Source: JBBDMX01 sp040878035 (GTDB taxonomy: Bacteria; Planctomycetota; Phycisphaerae; Phycisphaerales; Phycisphaeraceae). From it: a DNA stretch of 64,000 bases. The notes under the pieces are model-generated. The model had not been told where the DNA came from and made no database searches. It worked only from the letters and a program-made list of their open reading frames with translations. Positions 26,442 through 36,256 of the stretch are shown in pieces. Numbering within the stretch: position 1 is the stretch's first letter; the number at the start of each line of letters is the position of its first letter. The translations under genes and the position numbers were made by a program. Location: assembly GCA_040878035.1 (NCBI GenBank), contig JBBDMX010000095.1, positions 3,158 to 67,157 on the forward strand, given 5' to 3'.

Positions 26442-29126
26442 ATGCTAAGAACTACTCCAGCCGTCAAGCAATTCCGCGTGGGCCTTATCGCTGTTGCCCT
26501 GTTGGCCAGTCTGGTCGCCGCCAAGGCGGGGTTGGCGGCCCTCGATGTCACGGTGTTCGACGCGCCCCCGGCCGAGTACGCACCTGCCATCGCCCAGCAG
26601 GCGGCGGCGCCGGGCAGCCCGATGCGTATCCTCACAGTTGAGGATCGCGTCGGCGTCGCACGCAAGCAGGAACTGGTGCGCGTGCCCCTGTTCTTCCATG
26701 ACGGCGAATGCAAGGATCCCAACAGCCTGGTGATCTACGACGCAGCCGATACGGCCAAGGCCAAGCCCATCGCCTATCAAGCCGACGACATCCGCCGCGC
26801 CCCTCAAGACAGCGGCATCAGCCGGATGCACATCTATTTCTACACGGACTTGGAGCCCTGGCAACGGCGGCAGTTCATCGTGTTGCCGGGCCAGAACCCC
26901 GGCGCCAAGCTGCCCGCCCTCAAGGCGACCGAAGCCGACGGCAAAGTCACTCTCGCCGGCGACGAACTGGCCATCACCTTCGTCACCCAGGGCAAGACCG
27001 CCGGCGGCATCACGCTGATCAAGACGCCTTTCGCCCAAGTCGCCGCCACCGATGTTGTGCTGGCGCCGCGGGTCAAACTCTTCCGCCAGGACGCCAAACT
27101 CAAGACGGTGCACGAGCACGAGATCACCTACCAGAATCCCGACAGCTTCGAGGTGCGTGAACTCAAGTACGCTACCGGCCCGCTGTTCGCCAAGCTGCGT
27201 CTGAAAGTCGGCCCGCCCGGCGTGCCCGATACACTTGAGACCACCTACCTGATCCCCCGCCAGGGCAGCACGATCACCTCGACGCTCCGCACCTTCGCCC
27301 AGGACCCGCAAACCGGCGACACGGTTAGCGCCAACTGGCCCAATCCGCTCTGGGGCTACGCCAAGTTCGGCAACGACGCCGAGCCGCCCAAAGTCGTCAG
27401 CGTCGGCGGGGGCCTGCGCAAGCTCACCCGCAACGTGCACAATTTCCGCATCTACGCCGCCGTGAGCGACAAGTCCGGTTTCAGCTTCATGAATGTGCCC
27501 TATACCGCCATGGGCGGCCAGGGCGTCTACATACACGACAAGGGTGAACTGGTCCTCATGGGGCCGGGCAACCGTCGCCGCGACGGCGCCAGCAACAGCA
27601 GCACCATCCGCGCCTGGTGGTACCAGGCCAATTTCGTGCTCAGTCCCACCATCGACCCGGAAAAGCTCTGGGAACTGGCATGCGCCAACCAACAGACGCT
27701 CACCGCCATCGTGGATGAACCGGCGATCACCGCCGCCGACATGGTGGCGCAATGCGCCGAGGTCGCCAAGCGATTCTGGGAGATCAAGTACTGGGGCCGG
27801 GGCTGGTATCAGGACGCGGGGATCCACTACCTGGCGGGCAATGACAAGTGGAAGTCCACCGTGCAGCGCGTGGCCAATCCCGCACCCCCCAAGACCCCAC
27901 CGACCAATCCCAACCCCAAGCCCAAGCCCAGCGACATCACGGTCGAGGCCTGGACTCCTGGCTGGGTCAAGCAGCAACTGGCGGAAGGCAAGACATACCC
28001 GCTGGATCGGCCCCAGGGTAGTGACAAGGACGTGGCCGGACGCGTCGAACCCTATCCCGTCGGCTACGGCATGGGGAACATCCCCACCTTTGCCGCCTAT
28101 GTGTCCCCGGGCCAACGTCTGGACCAGATATGCCTGGCGGTCGGACAAGCATCCAAACTCACCAACGGCGGGCTGTACAAGAACGGCTTCCCCATGATCC
28201 GCGCCTTCAGTAACGCGCTGAACATGCAGATCGGCGCGGCCATGTTCGGCATCCATGGCGGCAAGGCCGCCGGCGACTCCGCCGGCCAGGAACTCGTCAC
28301 GTTCTATCGGGACGTCTTGCGGTCCCCCGGCGTCATCGCCATCTATGGCCGCGGTCAACGCTGCTACTCCGGCGATATACGCAATCAGGAGCAGTCCGAC
28401 TCGCTCTACCAGGCCATCAGCGACATGTGGATGCGGGTCATCGAACTCAATGACAACGAGGACCTGATGCTCCATCCGGCGGTCTACGGTCGGTATTTCG
28501 ACGCTGTGGATGTGCTGGCGGACCAGCAGCACGCCCCCCTCGACCCCGAGAAGGGCTTCTCGTGGGATCGCGCCAATTTCTTCCGCACGCAGTGGCATGA
28601 CCACCGCTGGGAAGCCTGGGACGCACTGCCCCTGGCGGGCATGTTCCGCGGTGTGCCACAAGGCATCGCCAGCGGACCGGTCGGCCTGACTGACGCGGTG
28701 TATTTCGTGAACAAGCGGGCGTCGCGTGGGCAAAACTGGGCGACGCTCATGAATTACTTCCACCCGCTGGCGGTGCTTCAGAATCAGCGCCTGGAAACGT
28801 ACGAGGCGCCCAAACTACCGCCGCTGCCCCAGGGTGTGAACATGGAGGCCTCCGGTCGCGGGACTGGCGGCGTCGAGGTGACTTGGCAGGCCGTGCCGGG
28901 CGCCGTGGGCTACCGCATCTATTCAGCAGCATCCGAAGGCGATGCCCTGACGTTCCTCAACTCGCCCTACGGCCCGCAAGGCAAGGAGTTGGTCAAAGGC
29001 ACGCAGTTCATCGATCCCGCCGGTGGCCCCGAGACGTTCTACTTCGTCACCGCCGTCGATGCCAAGGGCTACGAGAGCCGCTGGTTCCCCAACGAGCCGG
29101 CGCCGGTGGCGATCAGGGAGAAGTGA
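26442..29126 (+). CDS. Large secreted protein with C-terminal Fn3-like domain, unknown function
   Basis: 894 residues with a Sec signal peptide (RVGLIAVALLASLVAAKAGLA). A GGGAGG Shine-Dalgarno lies about 12 bases before the ATG. The N-terminal 400 residues are beta-rich (HIYFYTDLEPWQRRQFIVLP). The middle 400 have the helical look of an alpha/alpha-toroid lyase or hydrolase (WYQDAGIHYLAG, MRVIELNDNEDLML), and residues about 805-890 look like Fn3 (VEVTWQAVPGAVGYRIYSA). This arrangement suggests a polysaccharide lyase or heparinase-like enzyme, but I could not find certain catalytic residues. A Pro/Lys-rich linker (PKTPPTNPNPKPKP) divides the middle. It is divergent from one giant propeller gene and 27 bases upstream of the other. 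Confidence 0.75.
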   Translation: MLRTTPAVKQFRVGLIAVALLASLVAAKAGLAALDVTVFDAPPAEYAPAIAQQAAAPGSPMRILTVEDRVGVARKQELVRVPLFFHDGECKDPNSLVIYDAADTAKAKPIAYQADDIRRAPQDSGISRMHIYFYTDLEPWQRRQFIVLPGQNPGAKLPALKATEADGKVTLAGDELAITFVTQGKTAGGITLIKTPFAQVAATDVVLAPRVKLFRQDAKLKTVHEHEITYQNPDSFEVRELKYATGPLFAKLRLKVGPPGVPDTLETTYLIPRQGSTITSTLRTFAQDPQTGDTVSANWPNPLWGYAKFGNDAEPPKVVSVGGGLRKLTRNVHNFRIYAAVSDKSGFSFMNVPYTAMGGQGVYIHDKGELVLMGPGNRRRDGASNSSTIRAWWYQANFVLSPTIDPEKLWELACANQQTLTAIVDEPAITAADMVAQCAEVAKRFWEIKYWGRGWYQDAGIHYLAGNDKWKSTVQRVANPAPPKTPPTNPNPKPKPSDITVEAWTPGWVKQQLAEGKTYPLDRPQGSDKDVAGRVEPYPVGYGMGNIPTFAAYVSPGQRLDQICLAVGQASKLTNGGLYKNGFPMIRAFSNALNMQIGAAMFGIHGGKAAGDSAGQELVTFYRDVLRSPGVIAIYGRGQRCYSGDIRNQEQSDSLYQAISDMWMRVIELNDNEDLMLHPAVYGRYFDAVDVLADQQHAPLDPEKGFSWDRANFFRTQWHDHRWEAWDALPLAGMFRGVPQGIASGPVGLTDAVYFVNKRASRGQNWATLMNYFHPLAVLQNQRLETYEAPKLPPLPQGVNMEASGRGTGGVEVTWQAVPGAVGYRIYSAASEGDALTFLNSPYGPQGKELVKGTQFIDPAGGPETFYFVTAVDAKGYESRWFPNEPAPVAIREK

Positions 29127-29153
29127 GCCAAATCGTCACCGCGAGCAGACGCC

Positions 29154-32100
29154 ATGAACCAAACCGATAGTCAAGCCGGGGCAGAGGCTTTGCGCCGCCC
29201 CGGGTTCTGCGGTATTTGGACCGCGGGCTTACGCCGCGCGGCTCTGATCGTCACCTGCCTGCTACTACTGCTTTCACCGGCATCTCGCGCACAAGATTCC
29301 CCTGACCCCCACCCCCCCATCCCCATCCGCTTCACGCTCGATTCCCCCCGCTACGTCACCATCGTTATCGACGACGACCAGGGCGTGCGCGTCCGCAACC
29401 TGCTGGCGGAGACGCCCTTTGACGCCGGCGAGCACACCGTCTGGTGGGATGGCCTGGACGGCGCCGATCGCCGCAACCTGCGCAGCGGCGCCGGCCGAGT
29501 CGTCAGCCCCGCCACCTACCAGGCACGCATCCTCACCCGCGACAGCATCGACCTGATCTACGAAACCGCCCTCTACAACCCCGGCCAACCCGCCTGGGAC
29601 AGCATCAAGAACAACCGCAACACCGGCGGCTGGCTGGCGGATCACTCGACCCCCGCCGACGTGATGTTCATGCCCCAGGGCTCGCGCATCAGCAAGGAGC
29701 CGCAGCTCGTCGCCGTCGCCCCGGTCGCCGAGTGGGGACAGGGCGTCATGTGGGTCCGCCCCGACGGCAGCAAGATCCACGGCAAACGCTGGATCGGCGG
29801 CACCTGGACCGGCGCCCAGGCCCTGGCCAAAGACCACGGCCCCAACCGCGAAGCCAACCTCGACTACTACTCGGCCTGCGGGTTCAAGGCCGCCAAGTCC
29901 GGCGCTCCCGGCGCCCCTCCCCCGCCAGGCGCCCCCGGCACCATGCAAGGCGAGCTGCGCATCTATCGCAACTTCACCGAGGGCGGCCGCGTCGACCAGA
30001 AAGTCGTGGACTACCTCGTCCCCACTGCCGAGGATGCACGCATCGCCGGGCTGGCGGCGCACAACGGCCTCCTGGTCCTCAGCCTGCCCCAGATGAACCG
30101 CCTGCTCTTCATCGACGCCAAGGCGGGCAAAATCATCGGCACGCTCGACGATGTGCCTTCGCCGCGCGGGCTGGCGTTTGATAAAGAGGGACGCCTGCTC
30201 TGCGCGCTGGCGACGTCGATCGTGCGCTACGTTCTGTTTGGCACGCTGACCGATCCCGCGAAACTGCCCGCGCCGGAAACGATCGTCGCCCAACACCTGG
30301 AAGATGCGCAGAAATTCCTGCTCGCCGACGACGGCAGCCTGTATGTCTGCGACCGGGGTTCGAGCAATCAGATCAAGCACTTCGCCCCCGGGGGTGCCCC
30401 GGGCAAACTGCTGGGCGCCATCGGCAAGGCCAACCAGGGCCAGCAACTCGGCCGCTACGATCCGCTCAAGATCCAGTTGCCCGTCGCCTGCGCCATCGAC
30501 AATCTGAACCAGCTCTGGGTCTGCGAAGGCAGCCACATTCCCAAGCGCATCAGCGTCTGGTCGCTCGACGGCAAGCTTCTCAAGAGCTACGAAGGCCCGC
30601 CCTCCTACGGCGGCGGCGGACAGCTCGACCCGCGCGACCGCACCATCGCCTACTACGCCACGCGCGGCCGGGGCATGTCCCTGAAGATCGACTGGGCCAG
30701 CGGCGCCGAGCAGATCATGGACGTTTACGCCGACCTGGGCCGCGATGCGATCCGCCTGCCCGGCGAAGCGCCGATGCTGCCGATGTATGTCGCCGGCCGC
30801 AAGTACATGACCAACGTGTACAACACGAGTCCGACCAACGGCCCGCGCTATGCCGGCGTTTGGCTGTGGCGCGAGGATGGCACGTGCGTGCCCGTCGCGC
30901 TGGTCGGCGGCGCCAAGCAATGGAAGGCCCTGCACGAGCCGGCTATCAAGGCGCTAATCCCCCAAGGCGTGGGCGACCCGACTAAGTCCGATCGCCTCTT
31001 TGCCTGGTCGGACCTGAATTTGAACGGCGCCATCAATGCGGGCGAGCTGACCTTTCACCCCAGCCTCCCGTGGAAGCAGGCCACCGGCGACTTGTCGATG
31101 CGCTTCACCGATGGTGATGGCACGCGCATCGCCCCGCGCAGCTTCACAGCCGAAGGCGTGCCCGTCTTTGACGCGACGACCGTCGAGCAACTGCTGCCCA
31201 CGCCGCCCAAGCGCAACGAGAACGGCAGCGGCGGCCTGACGCTCCTGCCCACCAGCGATGGCTGGGTGGTCTGCAACGACGGCCCGATGAAGGGCTATCG
31301 CGACGGTGCCTTGCGCTGGACTTACCCCAATCCCTGGCCGTCGCTGCACTCCTCGCATCACGCGCCCAAGCCGCGCGGCCCGGGCGACATGGTCGCCGCC
31401 ATCCGCTTGATCGGCCCGCCCGTGCGCCCGACCGCCGGCGACGCCGGCGATGTCTGGCTGGTCAACGGCAACATGGGCTGCCTCTACGCCATGACCGCCG
31501 ATGGCTTCTTCCTGGGCACCCTCTTCAAGGACGAACGCATCAGCCCCGGCCGCTGGCCCCTGCCTGCCACCCGCGGCATGAAGCTCAACGACGCCTCCAA
31601 CAATCAGGAAAGCTTCTGGCCCTCCGTGGCGCAGATGCCCGACGGCACGATCTACCTCTCTGCCGGCGGCAGCTACATCGGCATCGTCCGCGTGGATGGC
31701 ATGGACACCGTCCGCCGGCTGCCGGCGCAGTCGCTCCAGGTCACCGCCGACGTCGTCCGCCAGTGCGAGGCCTACCTCCTCCGCGCTGACCAGAAGAAGG
31801 ACGAGAAGAAAGCCGACGAGCCGATCCAGGTGCTGGTCACCGACATGCCCATCACCATCGACGGCAAGATCGACGACTGGAAGGACGCGACGTGGGCGAC
31901 GATCGGCTCGGACACGCGCATCGCTCTGCGCACCGACGACGCGAACCTCTACGTCGTCTGGCGCATCAAGAAAGTCGGCCCGCAAGCGCCGATCGTCAAC
32001 TCCGGCGAGTCGAAGGAAATGCTCTTTAAGACCGGCGGATGCCTCGACCTGATGCTGGCCACCGATCCCAAGGCCGATCCCAAACGCACGACGCCCGCGC

Positions 32101-32564
32101 AAGGCGACCTGCGGCTGGTCGCGACGTTACTCGGCGATAAGCAGGGCGCGCAGACGCCCCTGGCGATGCTCTATCGCCCTGTCGTGCCGGGGACGCAACA
32201 GCCTGTCGAGTTCCGCTCGCCCTGGCGAACCGTCACGATCGACCGCGTGGATGATGTGAGCGAGCAGATTCGCCTGGCGATGGCGGTGCTGAAGCTGCCG
32301 GCGCCGCCCAACTGGCCGGATGATTACTGGATCTACGAGTTGGCGGTGCCGCTGAAAGTGCTTGCACTGGACCCCCGGATTAACGCCAAACCCGGCCTGA
32401 CGCTGCGCGGCGACGTGGGCCTGTTGCAAGGCGTAGCGGGCCAGACCGTCGGCCGCACCTACTGGCACAACCCCGCCGCGGGCCTGACCGCGGATGTGCC
32501 CGGTGAAGCGATGCTCACGCCTCAGTTGTGGGGCCAGTGGAAGTTCGTGGCGCCGGCCAAATGA
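29154..32564 (+). CDS. Giant secreted beta-propeller/CBM9-like protein, paralogue of the 22393-26331 gene
   Basis: 1136 residues. Residues about 65-135 are a FlgD-like Ig fold (VRNLLAETPFDAGEHTVWWDG), followed by a propeller (PRGLAFDKEGRLLC is an NHL/SMP-like repeat). Residues about 890-1136 are a CBM9-like domain (ITIDGKIDDWKDATW, TDDANLYVVWRI). It matches the second half of the upstream giant in order and in phrases such as the WTYPNP motif. The first residues, 6-32, come from family C and F repeats, so the signal peptide core (AALIVTCLLLLLSP) sits behind a repeat-encoded basic n-region. It ends at a hairpin that looks like a terminator. Confidence 0.82.
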   Translation: MNQTDSQAGAEALRRPGFCGIWTAGLRRAALIVTCLLLLLSPASRAQDSPDPHPPIPIRFTLDSPRYVTIVIDDDQGVRVRNLLAETPFDAGEHTVWWDGLDGADRRNLRSGAGRVVSPATYQARILTRDSIDLIYETALYNPGQPAWDSIKNNRNTGGWLADHSTPADVMFMPQGSRISKEPQLVAVAPVAEWGQGVMWVRPDGSKIHGKRWIGGTWTGAQALAKDHGPNREANLDYYSACGFKAAKSGAPGAPPPPGAPGTMQGELRIYRNFTEGGRVDQKVVDYLVPTAEDARIAGLAAHNGLLVLSLPQMNRLLFIDAKAGKIIGTLDDVPSPRGLAFDKEGRLLCALATSIVRYVLFGTLTDPAKLPAPETIVAQHLEDAQKFLLADDGSLYVCDRGSSNQIKHFAPGGAPGKLLGAIGKANQGQQLGRYDPLKIQLPVACAIDNLNQLWVCEGSHIPKRISVWSLDGKLLKSYEGPPSYGGGGQLDPRDRTIAYYATRGRGMSLKIDWASGAEQIMDVYADLGRDAIRLPGEAPMLPMYVAGRKYMTNVYNTSPTNGPRYAGVWLWREDGTCVPVALVGGAKQWKALHEPAIKALIPQGVGDPTKSDRLFAWSDLNLNGAINAGELTFHPSLPWKQATGDLSMRFTDGDGTRIAPRSFTAEGVPVFDATTVEQLLPTPPKRNENGSGGLTLLPTSDGWVVCNDGPMKGYRDGALRWTYPNPWPSLHSSHHAPKPRGPGDMVAAIRLIGPPVRPTAGDAGDVWLVNGNMGCLYAMTADGFFLGTLFKDERISPGRWPLPATRGMKLNDASNNQESFWPSVAQMPDGTIYLSAGGSYIGIVRVDGMDTVRRLPAQSLQVTADVVRQCEAYLLRADQKKDEKKADEPIQVLVTDMPITIDGKIDDWKDATWATIGSDTRIALRTDDANLYVVWRIKKVGPQAPIVNSGESKEMLFKTGGCLDLMLATDPKADPKRTTPAQGDLRLVATLLGDKQGAQTPLAMLYRPVVPGTQQPVEFRSPWRTVTIDRVDDVSEQIRLAMAVLKLPAPPNWPDDYWIYELAVPLKVLALDPRINAKPGLTLRGDVGLLQGVAGQTVGRTYWHNPAAGLTADVPGEAMLTPQLWGQWKFVAPAK
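29171..29248. repeat. Family C and family F repeats in the 5' end of a giant gene
   Basis: CAAGCCGGGGCAGAGG...CCGCCCCGGG (29172-29205) is followed by CCGCGGGCTTACGCCGCGCG (29220-29240). Both are known from 11935-11973, 13528-13563 and 16617-16674. They begin five codons after the ATG and remain in frame. Confidence 0.85.
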
Positions 32565-32569
32565 CTAAG

Positions 32570-32593
32570 GCATGCCCACTTTGGTGGGCATGC
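32570..32593. terminator. Hairpin after the 1136-residue gene
   Basis: GCATGCCCAC, loop TTTG, GTGGGCATGC: a perfect 10-bp stem five bases after the stop codon. There is no U-run, so it may stop or protect transcripts by structure alone. It lies between converging genes and could serve both. Confidence 0.55.
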
Positions 32594-32655
32594 AGTATGC
32601 CCCAATCCTGAGCCCAATCCGCGCAGCGAAGGTGCCGCGGCTTCAAAACCGAAGT

Positions 32656-33534
32656 CTAATTGCCCCCGGCGGCGATCTTGCTGCCGTTGTCATCCAGTTC
32701 CATGTCGATGCCGGCGGTGCTATCGATGGCGGCAAAGCGCGTGAACTTAACACGACCGTCGCAATACAGCGTGTTGATGCCGCGGGTATGCGCCGTAGCC
32801 GCGAGGGCCGTCGGGCTGGTTCCCCAGGTGGGCGTCATCATCCACTGGCCGTCGAACCACCTGGCATAGTCGCTCAGGATCACATCATCCGCCGGATCAC
32901 GGGCATTGCCGGCGTAGCGCGCGTTGAAATGGGGCACGCTGTTGGGGGGATCCGAGTTATCCCTGCCGTTCCCGTTGAAGGTGGGATAGTTGATCCGCGG
33001 GGCGGTCTTGACCACCATGTTGGGACAACTGGTGACCTTCCAACTGCTTAGATACTGGCCGGAGTTCAGACCATTGCCATGGCCCGCCTTCTTCGTCCAG
33101 CCCGTACCCTCGGTGACGCCGGAGGGCGCGAAGGTGACCGTATTCTTGCTCGCCGGCGACGTCCACCAACTGCCGGTCCCGGAGCGCGAGAAGTGCATGC
33201 CCCCGCCGTAGCCGAACAGGGGAAACCAGCCCCTGAAGTCGGAAGCGTAGGCCAGCGTGCCCACCTGAATCTGCCGCTGATTGCTGGCACAGATGGCGAT
33301 CCGTGCCGCCTCGCGCGCCGCACCGATGGCCGGCAGCAGCAACGCCACCAGCAGGGCGATGATCGAGATCACCACCAGCATTTCGACCAGGGTAAATCCC
33401 TGGGACTTACGCTCGCCCAGTTCGACACGGCACGCCACAGGCACGGGGGGCAACCCCACCAGTGGATACGCGCCGGCACGAGACGCTGGATGCACCACGC
33501 GGCGGGGCCACTTGAGTTTGAGAGCGTCAGGCAT
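32656..33534 (-). CDS. Type II secretion-type pseudopilin, planctomycete type
   Basis: The prepilin motif reads QGFTLVEMLVVISIIALL, with a long leader of about 46 residues before the cleavage site (start ATG at 33534). The shape matches planctomycete pseudopilins with an N-terminal methylation helix and a C-terminal domain carrying NTLYCDGRVKFTRF, similar to the H-X9-DG region. Its helix (LLVALLLPAIGAAREAAR) is closely related to the pseudopilin at 20008-20895. It probably assembles into surface pili or a secretion pseudopilus. Confidence 0.88.
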   Translation of the reverse strand: MPDALKLKWPRRVVHPASRAGAYPLVGLPPVPVACRVELGERKSQGFTLVEMLVVISIIALLVALLLPAIGAAREAARIAICASNQRQIQVGTLAYASDFRGWFPLFGYGGGMHFSRSGTGSWWTSPASKNTVTFAPSGVTEGTGWTKKAGHGNGLNSGQYLSSWKVTSCPNMVVKTAPRINYPTFNGNGRDNSDPPNSVPHFNARYAGNARDPADDVILSDYARWFDGQWMMTPTWGTSPTALAATAHTRGINTLYCDGRVKFTRFAAIDSTAGIDMELDDNGSKIAAGGN

Positions 33535-33586
33535 AGGTCACCATCCAATGCTTCTCACCCAATCCTAGGTCAAGATCGGCCCGCGG

Positions 33587-34357
33587 CTACGGCCGCGCGC
33601 TCTTGCCCCGGCGCCCCCCGGCCCCGATGATCAGCACGGCGCCCACGCCCAGCAGCGCCAGCGACGCCGGCTCGGGGATCAGGTCGTTGCCCATCACGGT
33701 GATGTTGTCAAAACGCAGAATCTGCTGGCTGGGATTGGGCGCTCCCGAGGTCACGTCACGGCCCGAGTCGATGTAGCCATACACGCGGAAAGTGACCGGC
33801 GAGTTCACATTCTGATAGGCGGGCAGCGCGGACAGGTCGACCGTCAGAGTGCCCTGGTAAGTGGTCGCGCTGGTATTGCTGCCCACGGCATAGGTGGTGA
33901 CGTCGCCGATGCGATTGCCCGATGCGTCGGCCAGGAACGCCGCGCCGGTGTAGGTCGCCCCAGGAGACTGGGTGCCGCCCACCGAAACCGTCAGTTCCGT
34001 GAGGTTCACCGCGGACGACGGCGTAAGCGTGAAGGTGAAGAACATATTGGCGGTCCCCGCCGCAGCTTCCGAATCGGGGAAGGTGCTCACGTCGCCGCTG
34101 CCACCACTGCTATCCCGCATGAACCAGTTGTCGGAGGTGCCCGAGAAGGCTGAGCTCAGTGGCGCGGTGGGATTGCCCGAAGTAACCGTGCTGCCGCTGA
34201 CGCCCAAGTCGGTGGTCGTCGGACTGATGCTGTCACCGGCAAAGGTATACTGCGCCACGATCACGTCGGCCTGCGCGTCGATGGCCCCTAGAGCCATCGC
34301 AAGTAAACCCAGCCCTGTGGCGATCAAGTTTCTGCTTTTCATGGTTTTCATCCTCAT
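33587..34357 (-). CDS. PEP-CTERM surface protein
   Basis: 256 residues with an N-terminal signal peptide (NLIATGLGLLAMALGAIDAQA) and a C-terminal PEP-CTERM signal: PEPASLALLGVGAVLIIGA followed by basic residues. Exosortase is expected to cut at the PEP motif and hand the protein to the cell surface or matrix. The central 190 residues are beta-rich and Ser/Thr/Gly-rich (GTSDNWFMRDSSGGSGD), like a carbohydrate or ice-binding-type sandwich. No exosortase gene is in the window. It lies next to a second PEP-CTERM gene and may share a transcript with it, 24 bases apart. Confidence 0.9.
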   Translation of the reverse strand: MRMKTMKSRNLIATGLGLLAMALGAIDAQADVIVAQYTFAGDSISPTTTDLGVSGSTVTSGNPTAPLSSAFSGTSDNWFMRDSSGGSGDVSTFPDSEAAAGTANMFFTFTLTPSSAVNLTELTVSVGGTQSPGATYTGAAFLADASGNRIGDVTTYAVGSNTSATTYQGTLTVDLSALPAYQNVNSPVTFRVYGYIDSGRDVTSGAPNPSQQILRFDNITVMGNDLIPEPASLALLGVGAVLIIGAGGRRGKSARP

Positions 34358-34381
34358 TTTAGGGTGACCTTGACAATGGAC

Positions 34382-36256
34382 TCAGACACCGGCTGTATTA
34401 CGGCCGGCATGCCGACGGCCGCATATAAGCAGGCCGCCGATCGCCAACAGGACGAGCGACGCGGGTTCGGGGATGGCTACCAGGGCGATCTGATTGCCGT
34501 TATAGGCGTATTCGATGCTGTGGCTGCCGGGCTGACCGCTGATCGATGCGAATTGCGTGCCCGTCAGTGAGTTATAGCTGGCGATGACATAGACGCTGTC
34601 GTTGAGCGCGCCCAGGGCGTTAAAGGTCACCACGGCGTTGGTGATGTTCAGGCCGTCGGCCAGCAGCAGGCCCGCCGACCCGGCGCCGGCCGGATTCAAG
34701 GTGAAGGTGAACGGCTGATCGTTATCCATGGAGAAGGAGGCCTTGGCGACCGTGTCCAGCGTCGCGCCCGCGCCGAGGTTGATGGCCGAGCTGTTGAGGA
34801 TCGACGCAGTGTCGGACAGCACCAGCGTGCCGCCGGTGATGTTGGTGGCTCCCCCATACGTATTCACGCGGGTCAACGTCAGCGCGCCGGCGCCCATCTT
34901 GGTCACAACACCTGAGCCGCTGATGATTTTCACCAGACTACTATCCGTCGATCGGTTGACGATGAGAGTGCCGTTGTTGGTGATGCCGTTGGTGGTGCTG
35001 TTGGCGAAACTCCCGGTCGTCCCGCCGTTGCCGATCTGAAGTGTGCCGCCGGCGTTGATGGTGGTGCCGCCGGTGTAGGTATTGTCAGCGAGTAGAGTCA
35101 ACACGCTGGTGCCGCTGTACTTGAGCGCCTGGGTGCCGCCGCCGCCATTTCGTACGTCGCCAGTGAACGTGACGAACGCGTCGCCGCCGATTTCGCCGGT
35201 GCGCCCGCCGCTGCCGCCGGTGTTGATGCCGAAGCCGCCGAACGTGAGCGTGTGTCCCGCGCCGTTGGCGATGATGGTGCGGATGACCGAGCCGTCGTTC
35301 GTGCCGCGCAGTTCGCCGTTGAAAGTGAGTGATTGCTCGAGCGTAATGGTCTTGGCAGTGACTGAGATCGCAACCGCGCCGGTGGCGGTGCCGGGAGTAC
35401 CCGCAAAGGTGAGCGAATTCGTGCCTTTGAAGGTAAAGCCGGTGCCGGTGATAGTAATGCTATTGGCGTTGGCCATCGTGATGGCGCTGCCGCTGGTGTT
35501 GTCGATCGTCGTGCCGGTGCCGATACGGAACTCGCCGGTGCCCAGCGCCGAGGCGCTGTTAAGGTTCAACTGGCCTTCGCTGAGCGTCGTCGTGCCGCCG
35601 TGCGTGTTCGTTCCGGACAACGTCCAGGCGCCCGCGCCGGTCTTGGTGATGGCGACATTTCCCGAGCCCGTCTTGCCGATGTCGCCGCTGATCTGGCCGT
35701 TCCCGGCGCCGCCGATCGTGAGGGTCAGTGTTGCATTGTTTCTTCCAGTGATATCGCCATCGATATTCAGACTCACGCCGCTTTCCACGCTGTTATTCGT
35801 GAACGCGTAAGTCTTCGAACTGGTGGCATTGGTGAAGATGATCGGGCTGGTGATGGTCTGCGCGTTGACCACCGTGTCGGCGATGGTGATGTTCCCGCCG
35901 TTGACGACGTACAGCGTGCCGGTCTGGAGCGTGAAGGCTCCCGCATCCGCCGTATCGAAGAGGATGCTGCCGATACTGCGCTGAGTATCGACTGTGACGG
36001 TCGTGTTGCTGGCGCCGTTAAAGGTGGCCACGTCCGTGTTGGTGCCGCCGGTGCCGGTCACGCCTGGCGCCGCCTCACCCACCCAGTTGGTCGCAGTGGC
36101 CCAGTCCCCATCGGTAAAGCCAGCGGTTTTCCAAATCGCGCTGGCGGCGTGGGCGGCTGACCCACAAGCGCCGCCCATGACGGCCAGGACCGCGGCACAG
36201 GCCATGGCCCGGCTCGTGCGACCGAATTGTTGCTGTTTGCTGCGCGTGTTCGACAT
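34382..36256 (-). CDS. PEP-CTERM protein with autotransporter-type beta-strand repeats
   Basis: 624 residues. The start at 36256 (MSNTRSKQQQ) is fixed by a perfect AAAGGAGGT Shine-Dalgarno six bases upstream and a following signal peptide; the frame is open further upstream, but that part lacks protein character. The body consists of repeated beta strands such as GAGAWTLSGTNTHGGTTTL and GAGALTLTRVNTYGGATNI, the PATR/autotransporter-associated repeat, which build a beta-helix. The C-terminus is a PEP-CTERM signal (IPEPASLVLLAIGGLLICG plus Arg). It is likely a long fibre displayed on the surface by exosortase, possibly binding polysaccharide. Confidence 0.92.
   Translation of the reverse strand: MSNTRSKQQQFGRTSRAMACAAVLAVMGGACGSAAHAASAIWKTAGFTDGDWATATNWVGEAAPGVTGTGGTNTDVATFNGASNTTVTVDTQRSIGSILFDTADAGAFTLQTGTLYVVNGGNITIADTVVNAQTITSPIIFTNATSSKTYAFTNNSVESGVSLNIDGDITGRNNATLTLTIGGAGNGQISGDIGKTGSGNVAITKTGAGAWTLSGTNTHGGTTTLSEGQLNLNSASALGTGEFRIGTGTTIDNTSGSAITMANANSITITGTGFTFKGTNSLTFAGTPGTATGAVAISVTAKTITLEQSLTFNGELRGTNDGSVIRTIIANGAGHTLTFGGFGINTGGSGGRTGEIGGDAFVTFTGDVRNGGGGTQALKYSGTSVLTLLADNTYTGGTTINAGGTLQIGNGGTTGSFANSTTNGITNNGTLIVNRSTDSSLVKIISGSGVVTKMGAGALTLTRVNTYGGATNITGGTLVLSDTASILNSSAINLGAGATLDTVAKASFSMDNDQPFTFTLNPAGAGSAGLLLADGLNITNAVVTFNALGALNDSVYVIASYNSLTGTQFASISGQPGSHSIEYAYNGNQIALVAIPEPASLVLLAIGGLLICGRRHAGRNTAGV

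Noticed and set aside
26445..28763. A 772-codon open frame on the minus strand
   Set aside because: Antisense of the 894-residue exported protein, which has a signal peptide, a Shine-Dalgarno sequence and an Fn3-like domain.
33587..36256. An exosortase gene next to the PEP-CTERM proteins
   Set aside because: No multi-spanning exosortase with its Cys/Arg motif is seen in the window; it must lie elsewhere.
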